Assembly: GCA_020025075.1 (NCBI GenBank)
Contig: JAHHSR010000016.1
Location: 1 to 27,899, forward strand
Direction: 5' to 3'
DNA from: Pectinatus sp.
GTDB taxonomy: Bacteria > Bacillota > Negativicutes > Selenomonadales > Selenomonadaceae
Length of the DNA: 27,899 nucleotides
Every line of letters begins with the position of its first letter. Position 1 is the first letter of the stretch. The position numbers were made by a program, and so were the translations under genes. Positions 21,527 through 27,899 of this stretch are shown piece after piece. The notes below the pieces were generated by a model. That model made no database searches. It was not told the DNA's origin and was given only the letters and a program-made list of their open reading frames with translations.

Positions 21527-22114
21527 CTATGCGCCCGGCTGATACATTCTCTCCTCGGTAAAGACGATATCAAGGCTTAAATCATGCTCAGCGGCAGGAA
21601 GCCTGTCTGCCTGCTGCGCCTCAAAAAAGAAGCCAATCTTAAGTGCCCGTTCAAGGCGCGCCATAAAGCGGTCATAAAATCCCGCTCCCATGCCGAGCCG
21701 CTCTAGGCGCCTCGTAAAGGCCACGCCGGAGGCAATGACAATATCTAAAGACTGCGAAACATCTTCTATATTTTTCCTCGGTGCCGTCAAAATGCCACAC
21801 GGCCCAGCAAAAAGTTCGTCAAGCGAATCTACTCGCACAGCTTCCATATGTCCGCTTGGCAAATCGACAATATAAGGAAGGTACAAGCGCTTGCCGTCCC
21901 TTAGAGCCCGCCTCAAAAGCGCCTCTATCTGCACCTCGTCTGCCATTGGCGCATAAGCCATTATCGAGTGCGCCCTCTCGTAAAATTGCTGCGAATAAAA
22001 AAGTGCGAGCAGCGCCGCACTCTTTTTCTGGCGCTGCTCAGCATCAAAAGCGCGCCGCCGCGCCAAAAATTCACGGCACAGGGCGAACTTTTGCTCATTT
22101 ATTGCTTTCGTCAT
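21527..22114 (-). CDS. 5-formyltetrahydrofolate cyclo-ligase
   Basis: This ATP-dependent enzyme turns 5-formyl-THF into 5,10-methenyl-THF, returning stored folate to one-carbon metabolism. The 195-residue protein has the N-terminal basic segment RRRAFDAEQRQKKSAAL, the middle DLPSGHMEAVRV/ILTAPRKN region and the nucleotide motif RLGMGAGFYDRFMARL. The start at 22114 overlaps the end of yajC by 20 nt and has only a weak ribosome-binding site, so translation is probably coupled. Its place inside the yajC–secDF operon is not functional in any obvious way. Confidence 0.93.
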   Translation of the reverse strand: MTKAINEQKFALCREFLARRRAFDAEQRQKKSAALLALFYSQQFYERAHSIMAYAPMADEVQIEALLRRALRDGKRLYLPYIVDLPSGHMEAVRVDSLDELFAGPCGILTAPRKNIEDVSQSLDIVIASGVAFTRRLERLGMGAGFYDRFMARLERALKIGFFFEAQQADRLPAAEHDLSLDIVFTEERMYQPGA

Positions 22115-22385
22115 TTTTTTCTTTCGTCAGGTTACTGCCAACGGCATTGCGCGTCACTTCTATTTCGACATTTTCGGCAATGCTAAGGCGCAAGCGGTCC
22201 TCATTTATAGCCGTGACGCGGCCATAAATGCCGCCCACCGTAATGACGCGGCTGCCGACCTTAATAGCGTCGAGCATTGACTGACGTTTTTTTTGCTGCT
22301 TCTTTTGCGGCCTGTAAAGCAAAAAATAAAATATGGCGATTAAGACCACCGGAAAAGCAAGCGATTGCATTAATTCTGAATTCAT
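22095..22385 (-). CDS. yajC: SecDF-associated membrane protein YajC
   Basis: YajC is a single-span membrane protein that joins SecDF. The 96-residue sequence has one N-terminal membrane segment (about 8–25), then RPQKKQQKKRQSMLDAIKVG and the conserved VITVGGIYGRVTAI. Its order next to tgt and secDF is standard, except that a glycosyltransferase lies between it and tgt here. Confidence 0.94.
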   Translation of the reverse strand: MNSELMQSLAFPVVLIAIFYFLLYRPQKKQQKKRQSMLDAIKVGSRVITVGGIYGRVTAINEDRLRLSIAENVEIEVTRNAVGSNLTKEKNDESNK

Positions 22386-22400
22386 TAAAAAACCTCCCAG

Positions 22401-23423
22401 TTATTTTATTGCATGTTTTTTATTAAATATCTTCTTGGCGAAAATGGCCACCAGCCTCATCATGCGATACAAAAAATACTCTTTGTAAATCATCTGGCAA
22501 AAAAAATGCCTCTTTAATGATAAAACCCTATTATTCCGCAAATCAGCCAGTCGCCCTATAAGAAAATCCTTCTCCTGTGCATCACAAGCTGCCCCGGCAT
22601 AAATTAAGTCAAGCGCCCTTTTATATTGGCTATAGCGCTTAGCCGCACATATTTCCCTTAGGCTCGGACAATCCTTGACGATACCCTCGTGCATATGTTC
22701 CGTAGCAATAATATCCTGTATAACTTTTTTCATGGATACATCCGCATGGGTTATGCTGAAAGGATTTTGAACGTAATAATAAAGCCTGTTCTTAAGGCAG
22801 ACAATCGTATTCGCAAGGCGCACGCTATCATAAAGCGTATAGACATCTTCTGCGTTGTTAATCCCCGTAACTGGAAACCGCAATTTTTGCCATAGGTCTT
22901 TTTTATACAGGCGACTCCATGTCATCACGCAAAAGTTGTGTAAAAACACAATATCTTTGGCCAGTTTTTCATGATTGCAAAGAACGTTTTCATAAATATA
23001 TGCATATTCCGGCTCAGACGAATGCCTTGGAAACAAATCCGCCTCTTCATTGACAACTAAGTCATAGCCAAAGGAAATAACTTCTGCTGGATATTTTGCT
23101 AACGCTTTAACCAAAATGGCGCAAGCATCTTTGGCTAAATAATCATCACCATCAACAAACATGAGATAGTCGCCGCTTGCCGCCTCAAGTCCTGCATTGC
23201 GTGCGCTGCTCAAGCCGCCATTTTGCTTATGTATAACACGAACACGCTCGTCTTTAGCGGCATATGCATCGCAAATGGCCGCACTTTGGTCGGTAGAGCC
23301 ATCATCAACCACAATAACTTCAATCTTTTTATATGTCTGTCCCAATATACTCCTTAGACATTGAGGCAGATATCGTTCTACATTATAAACTGCTACTAAT
23401 ACACTAATCTTTAAGTCGTCCAT
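22401..23423 (-). CDS. Family 2 glycosyltransferase inserted between tgt and yajC
   Basis: A 340-residue GT-A glycosyltransferase of the EpsJ/CpsJ kind. The donor site is ISVLVAVYNVERYLPQCL, then IEVIVVDDGSTDQS, HKQNGGLSSARNAGLE and the DxD motif MFVDGDDYL. The C-terminal part (TWSRLYKKDLW, NAEDVYTLYDSVR, YYYVQNPFSITH) resembles the one at 3468. The tail RLVAIFAKKIFNKKHAIK is basic and may touch the membrane. It starts 11 nt after tgt and ends 15 nt before yajC, so it must be cotranscribed with them. By eye it is more AT-rich than both neighbours, which points to later insertion into a conserved operon. Acceptor unknown. Confidence 0.9.
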   Translation of the reverse strand: MDDLKISVLVAVYNVERYLPQCLRSILGQTYKKIEVIVVDDGSTDQSAAICDAYAAKDERVRVIHKQNGGLSSARNAGLEAASGDYLMFVDGDDYLAKDACAILVKALAKYPAEVISFGYDLVVNEEADLFPRHSSEPEYAYIYENVLCNHEKLAKDIVFLHNFCVMTWSRLYKKDLWQKLRFPVTGINNAEDVYTLYDSVRLANTIVCLKNRLYYYVQNPFSITHADVSMKKVIQDIIATEHMHEGIVKDCPSLREICAAKRYSQYKRALDLIYAGAACDAQEKDFLIGRLADLRNNRVLSLKRHFFCQMIYKEYFLYRMMRLVAIFAKKIFNKKHAIK

Positions 23424-23434
23424 CTTTCCTAATC

Positions 23435-24562
23435 TTAGCCATTGCGCTGTGTTATATACTTTTGCGCATACTGCTGATAAAACTGTTTGAAATTGCCATC
23501 AATTATCGACTGACGCATCTTGCGCATAAACTCTTCCAAGAAATAGAGATTATGCAGAGCCAAAAGGCGCAAGCCGAACACTTCCTTAACGCGCACGAGA
23601 TGGCGGATATAGGCGCGTGAATAATTGCGGCAAGCATAGCAGCCACAATTTTCGTCGAGCGGCCGAAAATCATGTTCGTACTCGGCATTCTTGATGATAA
23701 TTCTTCCCTGCCATGTCATGGCCGTGCCATTTCTGCCGACACGCGTCGGGAAAACGCAGTCAAACATATCAATGCCGCGGCGCACGCCTTCGACGAGGCA
23801 ATCTGGCGTACCGACGCCCATGAGATAACGAGGCTTATTGGCAGGCATATAATTGGCGATATAATCGAGCACTTCGTACATCTTTTCCTTGGGCTCGCCA
23901 ACACTGAGTCCGCCGATTGCATAGCCGGGAAAATCCATCTCGATGAGCGCATCAGCACACTGCTTGCGCAAGTCCTCATACATGCCGCCCTGCACAATGC
24001 CAAATAGCCCTTGCGTCTCGCGGTTTGTCCAAGCAGCCTTACAGCGCTCGGCCCAGCGCAAAGTGCGCAATGTCGACTGCTTGGCATAAGCATAGTCAGC
24101 CGGATATGGTATGCACTCATCAAAGGCCATCATGATGTCAGAGCCAAAATCCTGCTGCGCCTGTGTCGCTATTTCCGGCGAGAGAAATTTTTTCGAGCCA
24201 TCGACATGGGAGCGAAAGGCTACCCCTTCCTCCGTTATCTTGCGCAAAGCGCCAAGGCTGAATACCTGAAAGCCGCCACTATCCGTCAAAATAGCCCTAT
24301 CCCAGTTCATAAACTTATGCAGTCCACCAGCCTCGGCGATGAGCTTGGAGCCAGGGCGCAAAAAAAGGTGATAGGTATTGCTGAGAATAATCCCTGCCCC
24401 CAGCTCCTTCACCTCTTCCGGCGCCAGCGTCTTGACGCTGGCCTGTGTACCGACAGGCATAAAAATCGGCGTTTCAAAATCGCCATGCGGAGTATGAATT
24501 ACCCCGGCGCGCGCGCCTGTATCGGGGCAGCGCTTAATCAGTTCATATGTTATTGCAGGCAA
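23435..24562 (-). CDS. tgt: Queuine tRNA-ribosyltransferase Tgt
   Basis: Tgt exchanges guanine 34 for preQ1 in tRNAs with GUN anticodons (such as the tRNA-Asp in this window). The TTG start at 24562 follows GGGGGA. The 375-residue protein has the general-base motif LTDSGGFQVFSL, the substrate loop YAIGGLSVGEP, and VGTPDCLVEGVRRGIDMFDC with the nucleophilic Asp before VFPTR. The zinc site CGCYAC is completed by a downstream Cys or His (ALHNLYF). It heads the tgt–GT–yajC–cyclo-ligase–secD–secF unit from the promoter at 24600. Confidence 0.97.
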   Translation of the reverse strand: MPAITYELIKRCPDTGARAGVIHTPHGDFETPIFMPVGTQASVKTLAPEEVKELGAGIILSNTYHLFLRPGSKLIAEAGGLHKFMNWDRAILTDSGGFQVFSLGALRKITEEGVAFRSHVDGSKKFLSPEIATQAQQDFGSDIMMAFDECIPYPADYAYAKQSTLRTLRWAERCKAAWTNRETQGLFGIVQGGMYEDLRKQCADALIEMDFPGYAIGGLSVGEPKEKMYEVLDYIANYMPANKPRYLMGVGTPDCLVEGVRRGIDMFDCVFPTRVGRNGTAMTWQGRIIIKNAEYEHDFRPLDENCGCYACRNYSRAYIRHLVRVKEVFGLRLLALHNLYFLEEFMRKMRQSIIDGNFKQFYQQYAQKYITQRNG

Positions 24563-24599
24563 AAAAATCCCCCATTGTATTATTCGTATATATGATAAA

Positions 24600-24628
24600 A
24601 TTATACCACAAATGACACTTCATTCCAA
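24600..24628 (-). promoter_or_regulatory. Promoter of the tgt–yajC–secDF operon
   Basis: On the minus strand TTGGAA (24623–24628) and TATAAT (24600–24605) are 17 bp apart, just after the ABC permease gene ends. No terminator separates the two units, so read-through is possible. Confidence 0.6.
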
Positions 24629-24630
24629 AT

Positions 24631-25371
24631 TCATTCCTGCGCTTTTTTCAAAACGCGCGCGCAAAGATAAAAGCAAGCCGCCGTATAAAAGAGCAAGACA
24701 CCGACAGAGATAAGGCTGCCGCCATGCCCACCACCAATGCTGCGCAAAAGCAAGCTGGCGTGCGTCAATGGCAAAGCCTGAATAAAATAGCAAAAGACGA
24801 CAGGCAGCCGCTCCGGCGAAAAGAATGTGCCACACAAAAACGACATGGGCATGAGAATATACGTATTAAAGCGTCCCATATCCTCATACGATGTAATCGT
24901 CATGGCAGCGAAAAAGCCAATTTCGGCAAAAATGGCGCAATTTAAGATTAAGACAAAAACAAAAAGCGGCATGATGGTGAAATCGGCACCAAAGAGGTAC
25001 GACAAAACAACAATGATTGAAGATGAAATAAGACCGCGCAAGACGGCGGCCAAAATTTTGCCAATGGCAAAGGAAAGCGGCGAAATAGGCGAAACGAAGT
25101 ATTCTTCAATGCTCTTATGGTAGATGCGCTCGCCGTGCAAGGAAGCAAGGCTGTTAAATGAAATATTCATCGAATTGAGTGCCAAAATGCCCGGCACGAG
25201 AAAGTCAAGATATGACCCGCCGCCCGGCGTATGGATATGCCGCCCCAATCCCCAGCCAAAGGCGACAAGGTACAAGATAGGCGCAACCATACGGCTCAAA
25301 ATGAACTTAATCATGCGATGCCTAAGGACCACCCAATCGCGCCAAAATGCCGTATAAATATCAAAAATCAA
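24631..25371 (-). CDS. ABC-2 type transporter permease
   Basis: The membrane half of an ABC exporter of the NodJ/DrrB kind. The 246-residue protein has six membrane segments, the first after VVLRHRMIKFILSR. The conserved ABC-2 features include FLVPGILALNSM and SPISPLSFAIGKILAA. A PLTHASLLLRSIGGG loop before the last segment is also typical. Its ATG overlaps the ATPase stop by four bases. The substrate (lipid-linked glycan, drug or other) cannot be judged. Confidence 0.92.
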   Translation of the reverse strand: MIFDIYTAFWRDWVVLRHRMIKFILSRMVAPILYLVAFGWGLGRHIHTPGGGSYLDFLVPGILALNSMNISFNSLASLHGERIYHKSIEEYFVSPISPLSFAIGKILAAVLRGLISSSIIVVLSYLFGADFTIMPLFVFVLILNCAIFAEIGFFAAMTITSYEDMGRFNTYILMPMSFLCGTFFSPERLPVVFCYFIQALPLTHASLLLRSIGGGHGGSLISVGVLLFYTAACFYLCARVLKKAQE

Positions 25372-26249
25372 ATGACTTTCCTCCCCGTCAATTCGACGAA
25401 AACATCCTCTAGGTTGGCCTTTCGCGCCAATATGCCTTCATGCCCCAAAGCATAGGCAAATTTTCGCGCTCCTTCGCTCGTCGAGAAGAACTTCAACTGG
25501 CGCGTGCCATTTCCCATCCATTCTGCCACATACTCTCCCACGCGCCTTTGCAGTGCCTGCGGCGTATCAAGGGCGATGAGATGCCCCTTATTCATAATGG
25601 CAACGCGGTCACAAAGCGTCTGCGCTTCCTCAATATAGTGCGTGGTCAAAACCACCGTAACGCCCTTTTCGCGCAGCTGGCTGATAAGGTCCCATATGCG
25701 ATGACGAACTTGCGGGTCAAGTGCCACGGTCGGCTCATCCAAAAAGAGAATCTGCGGCTCGTGCATGAGGGCGCGGACGATGAGCAATCGCCGCTTCATC
25801 CCGCCAGAAAGAGAACGAATGCCATCATTTACACAATCTTCAAGCTCTACATACTCGAGCATTTCCTTTATTCTCTTTTCCCGCCACTTAGGCTCCATAT
25901 GTTGCAGGCGGCCATGCAGCTGCATATTTTCTCCTACGGTCAAATCCTGGTCAAAATTTATGTGCTGCGGCACGACGCCAATCATGGCCTTTATTGCCTT
26001 AGAATCCTTTGCCGTATCATAGCCGCCATACATAATTTTGCCCTCTGTTGGCTGCGTGAGCATCGTGAGCATCCTGATTGTCGTCGTCTTTCCTGCCCCA
26101 TTTGGCCCCAAAAGGCCAAAAATTTCTCCCTTTTTTATCTCAAGGTTCAAATCATCAACAGCCGTCTTCAAGGCCGCTTTTCCCGAAGCATTTTTGTGCT
26201 TAAAGACTTTTTTTATATGCTCTATTGCAATAGCCGTCTGTCTTTCCAT
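25368..26249 (-). CDS. ABC transporter ATP-binding protein (NodI/DrrA-like)
   Basis: The ATPase half of the exporter, 293 residues from the ATG at 26249 (a TTG one codon earlier is less likely). It has Walker A GLLGPNGAGKTTTIRML, Q-loop IGVVPQHINFD, signature LSGGMKRRLLIVRAL, Walker B ILFLDEPTVALDP and switch TTHYIEEA. The C-terminal LEDVFVELTGRKV block is typical of DrrA/NodI. The start overlaps the cobO stop (TGATG, one shared base), a sign of translational coupling to a cobalamin gene. Confidence 0.94.
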   Translation of the reverse strand: MERQTAIAIEHIKKVFKHKNASGKAALKTAVDDLNLEIKKGEIFGLLGPNGAGKTTTIRMLTMLTQPTEGKIMYGGYDTAKDSKAIKAMIGVVPQHINFDQDLTVGENMQLHGRLQHMEPKWREKRIKEMLEYVELEDCVNDGIRSLSGGMKRRLLIVRALMHEPQILFLDEPTVALDPQVRHRIWDLISQLREKGVTVVLTTHYIEEAQTLCDRVAIMNKGHLIALDTPQALQRRVGEYVAEWMGNGTRQLKFFSTSEGARKFAYALGHEGILARKANLEDVFVELTGRKVI

Positions 26250-26767
26250 CAAAATTCTATTCCTTTTTGTGCCTTGACGCCTTTTTGAAACGGATGCTTT
26301 ATCTCTTTCATTTCCGTCACCAAATCGGCAATTTTCACCACTTCCGGCGCTGCATCACGCCCAGTGAGAACTATATGCAGCTTTTCCGGCTTTTCCCTCA
26401 GGAGGGAGAGTACTTCTTCTTTTTCTACAAGGCCGAATTTAAGCGCATAATTTATCTCGTCGAGGATAATCATGTCCCAGCGGCCGCTTTTTATTTCTTG
26501 TCTTGCCCTTTGCAGACCATTTTTTATAGCTTTGAGGTGTTCCTCTTTCGTTACACCCGTATCGCGGCGCGTAAAACCGCGGCCAAGCTTGGCAATCTCT
26601 ATTCTTCCCGGCGGCAGGGCGCGCAGGGCATCAAGTTCTCCATAATGGCAATTTCCCTTGATGAATTGCAAAATCAAAACGCGCATTCCCTGTCCCCAAG
26701 CGCGCAGCGCCAGCCCCAAGGCAGCCGTGGTCTTGCCCTTGCCATTTCCCGTATTGACAATTATCAT
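26249..26767 (-). CDS. cobO: Corrinoid adenosyltransferase CobO/BtuR
   Basis: This enzyme attaches the 5'-deoxyadenosyl group to cob(I)yrinate diamide or cobinamide. The 172-residue protein opens with the P-loop GNGKGKTTAALGLALRAWG (P-loop about 7–14), then VLILQFIKG, and the Walker-B-like WDMIILDEINYALKFG. HIVLTGRDAAPEVVKIADLVTEM and KHPFQKGVKAQKGIEF are the usual C-terminal motifs. The start follows AGGAGAGATAG. It lies 12 nt after cbiB and overlaps the ABC ATPase. Confidence 0.96.
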   Translation of the reverse strand: MIIVNTGNGKGKTTAALGLALRAWGQGMRVLILQFIKGNCHYGELDALRALPPGRIEIAKLGRGFTRRDTGVTKEEHLKAIKNGLQRARQEIKSGRWDMIILDEINYALKFGLVEKEEVLSLLREKPEKLHIVLTGRDAAPEVVKIADLVTEMKEIKHPFQKGVKAQKGIEF

Positions 26768-26779
26768 ATCTATCTCTCC

Positions 26780-27739
26780 TTAAAAAAAGCCTTTTGTCAG
26801 CGCGGCGATAATCAAAAATAAAATCGTCGCCGTATACATCATCTGGCTCGCCTGCAAAATATGCAGCGAACTAAACGGCCTATCAAAATCTCCCATATAA
26901 GCGCGAAAATGTGCCACGCCAAAATAATAATTTTGCCCTCCCAGGCGAATGTGCAAAGCACCAGCCATCGCCGCTTCCGGATACCCGCCGTTGGGGCTAG
27001 GGTGCTTCTTGGCGTCACGTGCCATAATGCGCAAGCTGTTTTTCGCATCAAAATGCAAAACGAGTGCCGAAAGGACAAATAAAAGACCCGTAAGGCGTGC
27101 CGGGATAAGGTTTAAGATGTCATCTATGCGCGCACTCGCGCGGCCAAAATACAAATAGCGCTCATTTTTATAGCCAACCATCGAATCGAGCGTATTGGCC
27201 ATGCGATATAAGACGGCTAGCGGCAGCCCCCCTACAAAGAAGAAAAAAATCGGTGAAATGATGCCATCTGTCGTATTTTCGGCAATCGTCTCGACGGTCG
27301 CCCTTATCGCCTCGCCATCATCCATCCGTTCCGTGTCACGCCCGACAATCCAGCTGACATTTTTTTGCGTGAGGCCCAAGTCGTCAGCCAAGATGCTAAA
27401 GCGCACTTTTTGCCCCGCCCGATAAAGAGATTTAGGAGAAATCATAAAACTCAAAATCAAAGCCTCGAGCAAAGCGCGCCCAAGGGGCGGCAAGCCCAAA
27501 TATCCTGCAGCGTATAAAAGTCCCGCCGTCGCCAGGTAGGAAATGACTAGCAAAAATACCGCAAATAGCAGTCCCATGACAAGTTTTGTAGAATCTGAAA
27601 ATGATTCCCTATTCATAAGCCTTTCCAAAAAGCCAATGAGTCGTCCCATTAAAGCTACGGGGTGAAATTTGCTATTGGGGTCAGCGATAATGGCATCGAG
27701 CAAAAAAGCATTAATCGCCACCATTATAGGCGTCATCAT
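26780..27739 (-). CDS. cbiB: Adenosylcobinamide-phosphate synthase CbiB (CobD)
   Basis: CbiB is the membrane enzyme that joins adenosylcobyrate to aminopropanol or its phosphate. The ATG at 27739 follows GGGAGAACAG and starts the family-typical MMTPIMVAINAFLLDAIIAD; an upstream in-frame ATG at 27784 sits next to insertion-element sequence and adds a non-homologous leader. At 319 residues it is full length. DPNSKFHPVALMGRLIGF, GRDTERMDDGEAIRATVETI, ENTTDGIISPIFF and HPSPNGGYPEAAMAGAL are hallmark motifs. With the cobUSC set at the other end it covers the late pathway. Confidence 0.96.
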   Translation of the reverse strand: MMTPIMVAINAFLLDAIIADPNSKFHPVALMGRLIGFLERLMNRESFSDSTKLVMGLLFAVFLLVISYLATAGLLYAAGYLGLPPLGRALLEALILSFMISPKSLYRAGQKVRFSILADDLGLTQKNVSWIVGRDTERMDDGEAIRATVETIAENTTDGIISPIFFFFVGGLPLAVLYRMANTLDSMVGYKNERYLYFGRASARIDDILNLIPARLTGLLFVLSALVLHFDAKNSLRIMARDAKKHPSPNGGYPEAAMAGALHIRLGGQNYYFGVAHFRAYMGDFDRPFSSLHILQASQMMYTATILFLIIAALTKGFF

Positions 27740-27794
27740 CTGTTCTCCCACCTTTGCCACCTCCTCATTCAAATAATTAGCCATTCATTTTATT

Positions 27795-27899
27795 TTGAAC
27801 CTCCCCCACTTATAGAAGTGGGGGATTCTTGAGAAGTCTGATAAACGAACTAACGCCTGACAGACATATTCCAAAGAAGTCAGCTGTCAGGATACCCTT
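27795..27899 (-). mobile_element. Right end of an IS200/IS605-family (TnpB-type) element, partial
   Basis: On the minus strand a perfect hairpin CCCCCACTT/AAGTGGGGG (27803–27824, loop CTAT) is followed by AGGTTCAA. This is the form of right ends and omega-RNA scaffold ends in many Firmicute IS605/IS1341 elements, where the cleavage site resembles TCAA. A further inverted repeat, CTGACAG/CTGTCAG (27857–27890), would add a second scaffold stem. A frame entering from the window edge ends GYPDS and stop (27880–27882), which could be a TnpB tail. The rest lies outside. The junction with host DNA is put at about 27795, some 55 bp before the cbiB start. Confidence 0.65.

Noticed and set aside
1..27899. 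CRISPR array, prophage or toxin–antitoxin locus.
   Set aside because: No direct-repeat array, phage structural gene or recognisable toxin–antitoxin pair was seen.

Overview
The window looks like chromosomal DNA of a diderm Firmicute of the Negativicutes, most likely a Selenomonas-, Mitsuokella- or Anaerovibrio-like member of the Selenomonadales. The grounds are protein character, the tgt–yajC–secD–secF order, two dCache chemoreceptors, frequent TTG/GTG starts with strong GGAGG sites, and encoded CCA ends on all tRNAs. This assignment is inferred by reading, not by a search. Both window ends run into mobile-element-like sequence, so the window may be a whole contig that broke at repeats.

Layout. 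(1) 1–1,700, minus: cobU–cobS–cobC for the cobalamin nucleotide loop; cobC is cut to half length at the left edge by foreign-looking palindromic DNA. A perfect 10-bp inverted repeat lies between cobU and the divergent ribF. (2) 1,846–7,390: ribF (FMN/FAD synthesis), a secreted BamE-like protein, a family-2 glycosyltransferase, greA with a hairpin-rich leader, lysS and eight tRNA genes (Glu, Val, Asp, Phe, Gly, three Leu). (3) 7,400–12,750: rubredoxin, two 675-residue chemoreceptor paralogues in tandem, and behind a good promoter a decayed or very small gene. (4) 12,834–15,210, minus: a DASS dicarboxylate transporter and a DUF134 regulator–NifX-domain pair. (5) 15,209–15,953: a gene-free regulatory region with two divergent promoters, paired 12-bp palindromic operators, a long-range pairing leader before DUF134 and a roughly 400-nt structured leader before comFB–nth. 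(6) 16,920–17,235: an internally deleted IS200-type element. (7) 17,348–19,250, minus: a manganese (yybP-ykoY) riboswitch and terminator, a TerC-family exporter and HtpX. (8) 19,272–24,628, minus: tgt, an extra glycosyltransferase, yajC, 5-formyl-THF cyclo-ligase, secD, secF. (9) 24,631–27,740, minus: cbiB–cobO coupled to an ABC-2 ATPase and permease. (10) 27,795–27,899: the right end of an IS200/IS605 (TnpB-type) element.

How it fits together. The two ends carry complementary late cobalamin steps: corrinoid adenosylation (CobO), aminopropanol attachment (CbiB), GDP activation (CobU), ribazole joining (CobS) and phosphate removal (CobC, broken here). The centre is translation, secretion and sensing housekeeping. 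The least explained material is non-coding: 15,209–15,953, the greA leader, the terC–htpX spacer and 12,277–12,694.
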